Assembly: GCA_048264125.1 (NCBI GenBank)
Contig: JBLXDM010000016.1
Coordinates: 1 to 44,691 of the forward strand
Reading direction: 5' to 3'
Length of the DNA: 44,691 nucleotides
From: M1-B18 sp048264125
GTDB lineage: Bacteria; Bacillota; Clostridia; Peptostreptococcales; Natronincolaceae
Shown: positions 39,105-44,691 of the stretch, piece after piece
Layout of the letters: every line of letters starts with the position of its first letter
How positions within the stretch are numbered: the stretch's first letter is position 1
The notes under the pieces: generated by a model
What the model saw: the letters and a program-made list of their open reading frames with translations, nothing else
Told to the model about the DNA's origin: nothing
The model's database searches: none
Program-made: the position numbers and the translations under genes

Positions 39105-39152
39105 AAACTCCTTCCGAATAAGAGTAAGCTCTCACAGGAAGGAGTTTTTTTG
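39105..39152. terminator. Terminator after the cupin gene
   Basis: AAACTCCTTCC pairs with GGAAGGAGTTT, followed by TTTTTG, with a loop of about 24 nt. It separates convergent genes and may be shared. Confidence 0.85.
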
Positions 39153-39156
39153 TACC

Positions 39157-39783
39157 TTAATATCCGGCAGCCATTTTTCCTAAGGGGCCATCCTCTTTTA
39201 TGATGTCACTCAGCTGGTATACGGATATAGGAAAGAATGGCAGTCCATAGGCATATGGCGCAATATCATATAATTGAAAGTATACAACTAAAGCCTTGTC
39301 AGCTATGTAATAATCCTGATTGGGGCTTATGCTCTTAAAATCATCAATTAAGGGAATATCCCTTTCTTTGATTTGCACCTTGATAATATCTGAAAGCACC
39401 TTTACATAATCGCTTCCCGGCTTAAATAAATCCCCCAGCTTATATACTTTACCATCCTTAACATTGAAGGTCAGGGATTTGATTATGGTCATCCCATGGG
39501 CTGCCCTGTCGGCATAGTAATACATCCCGATGGAAAGGCTCAATATTCCTCTTTCGTTTGATTTGATTTCATACCATACCTGCACCGTAGTTTTGGTGGC
39601 TGGATCATAATAGCTGGATTCCTTTACTAGCTTGTTGATTAATGCAATAATTCTAGAATTTATCGTATACTGTACCATTTCGTTGGTCATTCCCACCACT
39701 ACAGGATAGTCTATCTGTAATGATAGATCTGCTGTTGCCATCCTCTTGGTTATAATTTGTACGGGATTTTGTATTATCGTCAT
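39157..39783 (-). CDS. DUF3298 / PdaC-like domain protein
   Basis: The 208-aa protein has an N-terminal DUF4163/PdaC-type segment and a C-terminal DUF3298 domain (YKLGDLFKPGSDYVKVLSD, YYIADKALVVYFQLYDIAPYAYG, the latter a hallmark sequence). Such proteins are usually extracytoplasmic, but here no clear signal peptide or TM is seen with the start at ATG 39781-39783, which has AGGGTGGTG before it. A longer start at 39813 would add a hydrophobic MILFIKGWCF. The function of the family is uncertain; in B. subtilis RsiV the domain senses lysozyme. Confidence 0.8.
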   Translation of the reverse strand: MTIIQNPVQIITKRMATADLSLQIDYPVVVGMTNEMVQYTINSRIIALINKLVKESSYYDPATKTTVQVWYEIKSNERGILSLSIGMYYYADRAAHGMTIIKSLTFNVKDGKVYKLGDLFKPGSDYVKVLSDIIKVQIKERDIPLIDDFKSISPNQDYYIADKALVVYFQLYDIAPYAYGLPFFPISVYQLSDIIKEDGPLGKMAAGY

Positions 39784-39856
39784 AAAACACCACCCTTTAA
39801 TAAATAGTATCAATACATACTATTCAGGCATTGCCTAAAGGGTTAATGTTTATTTA

Positions 39857-42202
39857 TTATCCACACATTGAAAAGCCGCATTCCATGCAAATCGTACAAC
39901 CGCTGGCATGTACTATAGTTGCGCCGCATTCAGGGCATTTTCCTGTAGCCGACTTTTCCTCCACTGATTCCGCTCCCGCTGTCTGCTCTAGAACTCCCAG
40001 CTGCACAGAATTTTTACCAGTGGTTGTTTCTACTTTCTTTTCTTTCTTTTCTGTTTGGTAAACAATGTCGGTTAAGCCTTCATCAACAGCTACCGACTTA
40101 TTTATCAAGCCCTCCAGTGCTCTGCCTATTGCATCAGGGCAGGATAAAACCTTTATATCCTTATCATTTACCTTCTTCCTTAGGGTAGAATGGCATCTGA
40201 TACCCTTCAGCTGCTCAACAACAGACTCAACACTTACTCCTGACCTTAAGGCTATAGAGGCCAATCTACTGGTGGCCTCACTTTGACTTGGACAGCCCCC
40301 TGCTCGCCCCAGATTGGTGAAAACCTCACATACACCCTTTTCATCATAATTTACAGTTACATATAGGTTGCCACAGCCTATTTTTACCTTCTCAGTTTTA
40401 CCGCTGGTTATTTCCGGCCTTTGTCTGGGTGTGATGGTGGCGGCAGATGAGCTTTGAGAAGACCCACTGCTTTCCTGTGCTTTCCCTTCAGCCTCCTTCG
40501 GCTTACCTACATTTAATACCTGGCCGTCTCTGCTTCCATCCCTATAGATTGTTATGCCCTTGCAGCCTAGCTTATAGGCTAAGAGATACGCCCTCTCAAC
40601 GTCATTTATGTCGGCATCATTGGAGAAATTGATGGTTTTAGAAACCGCATTATCCACGTGCTTTTGAAAGGCCCCCTGTATTCTGATATGCCATAGGGGA
40701 GAAATTTCATGGGCGGTAACAAAGGTCGTCTGTATATCCTCAGGTATAGCAGCAATTCCATGAATATGCCCAACTTCAGCGATTTCATTTAAGAGCTCAT
40801 TGCTATAAAAGCCTCTTTCCTTTGCCACAGCCTCAAATAATGGATTAACCTCCACCAGCTTATCATTATCCATTACGTTTCTGAAATAGGATATTGCAAA
40901 TAAAGGCTCGATTCCACTGCTGGCACCTGCTATGATTGATATGGTTCCTGTAGGGGCTATAGTTGTAGTAGTTGCATTTCTCATAGGGACCTTATCTTTA
41001 AATACACTCCGTTCATGATTTGGGAAGCTTCCCCTCTCTTCAGCCAGCTGTGTTGATTGTTCCTTTGACTTTAATTGAATAAAAGACATAAGCTCATCAG
41101 CCAGTGCAACCGCTTCCTCACTGTTATAGGGTATTCCCAGCTGGATTAGCATATCTGCAAAACCCATAACCCCAAGACCTATTTTTCTGTTTGCCTTTGT
41201 TATCTCTTCAATTTCCTTTAGCGGATATTGGTTTGCATCAATCACATTATCTAAAAAATGAACTGCTTTGTATACTATATCACCCAATCTCTCATAATCC
41301 ACTGAATTGATGCCGTCAGTAGATTTTATGAAGTTTGCCAGATTAATTGAACCCAGATTGCAGGACTCGAAGGGTAGCAAGGGCTGCTCGCCACAAGGGT
41401 TTGTGCTTTCAATCATACCAACCTCAGGGGTTGGATTAGCTTCATTAATTCTATCTAGAAAAACAATTCCGGGTTCTCCGTTATTCCATGCCATTTCAAC
41501 TATTTTATCAAAAACCTCTTTAGCATTTAAGCTCCCCACCGCTGCATTCGTACTTGGATCTATCAAAGAATAATCGTTGTTATCCTCAACCGCCTTCATA
41601 AAAGCCTCAGTAATACCAATGCTTATATTAAAGTTAGTTATATCCTCATTATTTCTTTTACACATGATGAAATCTATAATATCGGGGTGATCAACTCTTA
41701 GAATCCCCATATTTGCTCCCCTTCTTGTTCCCCCCTGCTTTACTGCTTCCGTCGCTGCATTAAAAACCTTCATAAAGCTAATTGGCCCTGATGCTACTCC
41801 TCCTGTTGACTTTACAGTTGCTCCCTTTGGTCTTAGTCTACTGAAGCTAAAGCCTGTACCGCCACCGCTCTTATGAATTAGGGCAGCATTTTTTATGGAG
41901 TCAAAAATCCCCTCCATAGTGTCCTCAACCGGCAGCACGAAGCAAGCTGAAAGCTGTCCCAGCTCCTTTCCAGCATTCATTAGGGTTGGGGAATTTGGAA
42001 GAAAATCTAAATCCACCATCATCCGATAAAATTCATCCTCTAGGTGATCTATATCCTCCCTACCATAGCTTTTATCTGCCTCAGCTATATGACGGGCTAC
42101 TCTCCTAAACATCTCTTCAATGGTTTCTATTAAATCACCATTGACATCTCTTGATAAATATCTCTTCTTCAAGACGGTTTTTGCGTTTTCTGATAAGTTC
42201 AT
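39857..42202 (-). CDS. nrdJ: Vitamin B12-dependent (class II) ribonucleotide reductase
   Basis: This 781-aa adenosylcobalamin-dependent enzyme reduces ribonucleotides to deoxyribonucleotides without O2. The catalytic barrel shows SACFVLPVEDTMEGIFDSI, GGGTGFSFSRLRPKGATVKS, NPCGEQPLLPFESCNLGSINL (catalytic Cys and Asn/Glu) and TTTIAPTGTISIIAGASSGIEP. The C-terminal region contains CHSTLRKK and a CPECGATI..CTICMECGFSMCG zinc-like domain. Regulation: an NrdR-type box overlaps the -10 of its promoter. GGAGGG precedes the ATG. Confidence 0.97.
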   Translation of the reverse strand: MNLSENAKTVLKKRYLSRDVNGDLIETIEEMFRRVARHIAEADKSYGREDIDHLEDEFYRMMVDLDFLPNSPTLMNAGKELGQLSACFVLPVEDTMEGIFDSIKNAALIHKSGGGTGFSFSRLRPKGATVKSTGGVASGPISFMKVFNAATEAVKQGGTRRGANMGILRVDHPDIIDFIMCKRNNEDITNFNISIGITEAFMKAVEDNNDYSLIDPSTNAAVGSLNAKEVFDKIVEMAWNNGEPGIVFLDRINEANPTPEVGMIESTNPCGEQPLLPFESCNLGSINLANFIKSTDGINSVDYERLGDIVYKAVHFLDNVIDANQYPLKEIEEITKANRKIGLGVMGFADMLIQLGIPYNSEEAVALADELMSFIQLKSKEQSTQLAEERGSFPNHERSVFKDKVPMRNATTTTIAPTGTISIIAGASSGIEPLFAISYFRNVMDNDKLVEVNPLFEAVAKERGFYSNELLNEIAEVGHIHGIAAIPEDIQTTFVTAHEISPLWHIRIQGAFQKHVDNAVSKTINFSNDADINDVERAYLLAYKLGCKGITIYRDGSRDGQVLNVGKPKEAEGKAQESSGSSQSSSAATITPRQRPEITSGKTEKVKIGCGNLYVTVNYDEKGVCEVFTNLGRAGGCPSQSEATSRLASIALRSGVSVESVVEQLKGIRCHSTLRKKVNDKDIKVLSCPDAIGRALEGLINKSVAVDEGLTDIVYQTEKKEKKVETTTGKNSVQLGVLEQTAGAESVEEKSATGKCPECGATIVHASGCTICMECGFSMCG

Positions 42203-42247
42203 TCTTTATCCCTCCATAACTACATTTTGTATGTAAAATATGTATAT

Positions 42248-42263
42248 GCACAATATATTGTAT
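42248..42263. promoter_or_regulatory. NrdR box upstream of nrdJ
   Basis: GCACAATATATTGTAT matches the NrdR consensus (acaCwAtATaTwGtgt). It overlaps the -10 TACAAT of the nrdJ promoter. A weaker palindrome (TACATTTTGTATGTA, 42221-42235) lies 27-28 bp away centre to centre and may be a second box. NrdR represses ribonucleotide reductase genes when dATP is high. Confidence 0.75.
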
Positions 42264-42285
42264 CATCCTTAATTTTAGTAGTCAA
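42257..42285 (-). promoter_or_regulatory. Sigma-A promoter of nrdJ
   Basis: On the minus strand TTGACT (42285-42280), a 17-bp spacer and TACAAT (42262-42257) are well spaced. The rest of the 340-bp gap to 42541 is AT-rich, with a short repeated AAATTTTCCAATG motif at about 42328 and 42475 and no gene. Confidence 0.75.
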
Positions 42286-42541
42286 TAATACTTTTATACC
42301 CTATTTATCGCTTAATAATATTCTTTCAAATTTTCCAATGAATTAATGCAATTTTTATCACCTATGTAAAATCCAACTTTTTTTATTTGTGTAGCATAGT
42401 AAACAATGCTTGTATATTATTAACGGCATAAATATATTACAACCACTTCATTACTTGTGGCTTAATTATAGAATGAAATTTTCCAATGCAATAAAAAAGG
42501 AGCCATTCAAAAGTATGTCTAATGAATGTACCCCCTAGTAT

Positions 42542-43756
42542 CTAATTATACAGAGCGTCCCATGTATATTTGTTTCCCGCGTTCCATAAAATCCATTCCT
42601 CGAGACCCGCATCATAGGTTGCCTTTATCTGTGCCTTTACTTCCTCTACCCCATAGACCTTATAGTATCCAGCTCCCAGATACGAAGCGGTAAAATCCTG
42701 AAGCCATGGTCTAAGCCTTGCCTTTGGCAATGGTGTTTCCACTGCCTCTATTCTCTCCCTTGCTCTGTTCATGCTGGTATAAACTATGGTATATGGATCG
42801 AAGTCAGGCTTCGGAACACCATAGCTACCCAATGCATAGTGAGAGGGGTATACCATTGGACTAAGAATATCTGTAGCAGTTGATAAGGTCTCAAGATGCT
42901 GACCTAACGCCATGTCGTCACTAACAGTCGTAACTAAACCAAATATATCGGCGGAAACAAAAACACCATATTCCTTCAGCTCCTCCCTTGCATGGGCTAA
43001 GAAGGCGGCTATAGCATCATATTTTGTTTCAGAAGCAGCAGCTGGTCCATAATCAATCTGGCTTCTGTCTCCATCAGTTGGAAATCTAACATAGTCAAAC
43101 TGAATCTCCTTGAAGCCCTTTGTAGCGGCCTCCTTTGCTATATCTATAACATATTCCCACGATTCTCTATTATAGGGATTTAACCAAGCATCCCCCTTAC
43201 GGTCCCTCCACACCTGGCCCCCTTTAGTCTTTATAGCTAAATCCGGCCTAGCAGCTATTACCTGCTTATCCTTGAAGGTTACAATTCTTGCAATCGGGTA
43301 GATGTCGTTTTCCCTAAGGGTTTCCATAATGCTATGAAAATCCTTCACCTTGACTGATTTATCTGCTGCTGACTCCTTCACCAGTGGTATCTGTGAAGTA
43401 TAGGTCATGGTTCCATAATCATCCTTAACATCTATAACCCATGAGTTAATTTCTGTTTCTGTGGTTAGCTTTACCACATTATTAAATCTTTCTGCATATC
43501 CAAGGCTATGACCCGTCATAAAAATTGCCTTCACTGTCCTAGGGACCTTGTAGGGCTCCCAGCTTACATCCGGCTGCTGAAGATAGTCCTCTGTTTCAAG
43601 TATAGCAGCCTCAGAGTCAATGGCCCAAACATGATTATCTAAAATAAAGCGATTGGTAATCTCCTTTATTTTATTATAATTTATACTTAAAATTAAGGAA
43701 GCTATAATCAACCCAATTATAATTACCCATACAAATTTTCTTCCTGATTGCTCCAT
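42542..43756 (-). CDS. Membrane-anchored DUF4015 glycoside-hydrolase-like protein
   Basis: The 404-aa protein has an N-terminal TM anchor (about residues 8-25, VWVIIIGLIIASLILS) and an extracellular TIM-barrel domain with VKAIFMTGHSLG, SWVIDVKDDYGTMTYTSQIP, ARIVTFKD, and IQFDYVRFPTDG, the hallmarks of the DUF4015 putative glycoside hydrolase family. The polysaccharide target is unknown, plausibly a cell-wall or biofilm glycan. An extended -10 promoter (TGATATAAT, 43785-43793 on the minus strand) lies upstream. AAGGAG-type ribosome site is weak. Confidence 0.88.
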   Translation of the reverse strand: MEQSGRKFVWVIIIGLIIASLILSINYNKIKEITNRFILDNHVWAIDSEAAILETEDYLQQPDVSWEPYKVPRTVKAIFMTGHSLGYAERFNNVVKLTTETEINSWVIDVKDDYGTMTYTSQIPLVKESAADKSVKVKDFHSIMETLRENDIYPIARIVTFKDKQVIAARPDLAIKTKGGQVWRDRKGDAWLNPYNRESWEYVIDIAKEAATKGFKEIQFDYVRFPTDGDRSQIDYGPAAASETKYDAIAAFLAHAREELKEYGVFVSADIFGLVTTVSDDMALGQHLETLSTATDILSPMVYPSHYALGSYGVPKPDFDPYTIVYTSMNRARERIEAVETPLPKARLRPWLQDFTASYLGAGYYKVYGVEEVKAQIKATYDAGLEEWILWNAGNKYTWDALYN

Positions 43757-43784
43757 ACTGTCCCCCCCATGTCATCGTGCTTTC

Positions 43785-43793
43785 ATTATATCA
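43785..43793 (-). promoter_or_regulatory. Extended -10 promoter of the DUF4015 gene
   Basis: On the minus strand TGATATAAT lies about 30 bp before the start codon. The -35 region is not recognisable, consistent with an extended -10. Confidence 0.5.
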
Positions 43794-43878
43794 CAGGGAT
43801 TGACATTTCTCATCATATTTTTACATGGAAATTCTCTACAGCTTTGAAATATTAACAAAAAAAAGAAGCAGCTTTTGA

Positions 43879-44385
43879 CTACCTCTTTATGATATCCAGT
43901 ACTTCCTTAATTGTATTAGAAACATATTCACCCTTACTGTATTTCCGTTTGGCAACAACCACCTCAACCTGATTTCCTTTTGCAACAATATCCTTGATTA
44001 TTTTAGGGGTTTCTATGAAGGCACCTAATTCATTAAAGCCATCGTCCATTATGATGAAAGTAGGGATTTTTGCTTTTCCACCGACTTTATACCTGCTTAA
44101 GCTGTCTTCATTCCCCTCTCGAGGAAGCAGTTTGATTTCCACCTTTGAATTGAGGTCTTGAATTTTTTGAAGAGCCGGTACATTGATCATGCAGTCGGGG
44201 CACCAAATCTCTGCAAAGCCTAGTATTTTTATTGTAGTGTCTATAGCTTCTATGTCCTTAAGTATTTCTTCCTCCAGCTCAATCTGTTGATATATTTCCA
44301 GTGTCTTTTCTCTGTTGATGTCCTTATCCTTATTTACAAATTCTGCAAAAGTGCATCCCTTCAAAAACAGTTCTTGAAAAGTCAT
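43879..44385 (-). CDS. Thioredoxin-fold protein with CPDC active site
   Basis: The 168-aa protein has a helical N-terminal part (about 1-45), then a thioredoxin fold with FAEIWCPDCMINVPALQKI (CPDC motif) near residue 60 and cis-proline region KAKIPTFIIMDDG. No signal peptide or TM, so it acts in the cytosol. CPDC is found in thioredoxin-related reductases; the partner is unknown. A sigma-A promoter is at 44419-44446. A short AT-rich gap separates it from the 5S rRNA. Confidence 0.87.
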   Translation of the reverse strand: MTFQELFLKGCTFAEFVNKDKDINREKTLEIYQQIELEEEILKDIEAIDTTIKILGFAEIWCPDCMINVPALQKIQDLNSKVEIKLLPREGNEDSLSRYKVGGKAKIPTFIIMDDGFNELGAFIETPKIIKDIVAKGNQVEVVVAKRKYSKGEYVSNTIKEVLDIIKR

Positions 44386-44418
44386 AAATACTCCCCCTCA
44401 TATTTGCTCTTCAGTTTT

Positions 44419-44446
44419 ATTATATCATCATTTTAAGTTTTGTTAA
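44419..44446 (-). promoter_or_regulatory. Sigma-A promoter for the thioredoxin-like gene
   Basis: On the minus strand TTAACA (44446-44441), a 16-bp spacer and TATAAT (44424-44419) lie about 35 bp before the start codon. Confidence 0.5.
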
Positions 44447-44555
44447 GTGCAACAATCATAATATGTAAAACTTACCATTTCATTATATGTACAAACCATA
44501 TAATTATGAAGAAAAGCGGGTAGTAAAATAAAAAAACGCAAAAAATAAAAAAATC

Positions 44556-44673
<118 letters not shown>

Positions 44674-44691
44674 GATTTTTTTTATGTTTTA

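Noticed and set aside
43861..43885. Third copy of the MITE-like end (GCAGCTTTTGACTACC)
   Set aside because: Only a short stretch matches and it lies at the end of the thioredoxin-like gene; probably chance.

Overview
The window looks like chromosome from an AT-rich, anaerobic, endospore-forming member of the Clostridia, probably near Alkaliphilus/Natronincola. This is inferred from gene content and order, not from a database match. Supporting signs are SigH, the ctsR-mcsA-mcsB-clpC-radA-disA string, a B12-dependent ribonucleotide reductase, ThyX, two T-box leaders, a CBS-type pyrophosphatase and strong Shine-Dalgarno sites. Most genes lie on the minus strand, so transcription runs mainly from right to left. 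No prophage, insertion sequence with a transposase, CRISPR array or tRNA gene was found.

Right end to middle: a 5S rRNA gene at the far right closes an rRNA operon. It is followed leftwards by a thioredoxin-like protein, a membrane-anchored DUF4015 glycoside-hydrolase-like protein, and nrdJ, whose promoter overlaps an NrdR box. An accessory block follows (about 28-40 kb): a DUF3298 protein, a plus-strand aminotransferase-cupin pair behind a structured leader, a MacB-like ABC operon with a large CARDB-type exported subunit, a Cu/Zn superoxide dismutase, a CBS-DRTGG pyrophosphatase, a small membrane protein, a DUF418 membrane protein and a stand-alone hisC-like aminotransferase.

Middle to left end is a conserved housekeeping cluster: an EF-G-like GTPase; protein quality control (ctsR, mcsA, mcsB, clpC) with the DNA-repair and c-di-AMP genes radA and disA; carD; a YacL-type PIN/TRAM protein; ispD and ispF coupled to a NatAB-type ABC exporter; proS with a proline T-box; a DUF1002 secreted protein; gltX; cysE-cysS with a cysteine T-box; mrnC; a small membrane protein; thyX; rlmB; yacP; sigH; and the start of tuf.

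The strongest signals beyond routine annotation are non-coding. They are a ~280-nt tuf leader with mutually exclusive antiterminator and terminator hairpins, a structured leader with a perfect 20-bp palindrome before the aminotransferase-cupin pair, a family of 7-bp repeats at the 3' ends of three minus-strand genes, and a 111-bp MITE-like hairpin with a second partial copy. I did not find a clearly new multi-gene system. The best protein candidate for an under-described one is the ABC ATPase / CARDB protein / permease operon.
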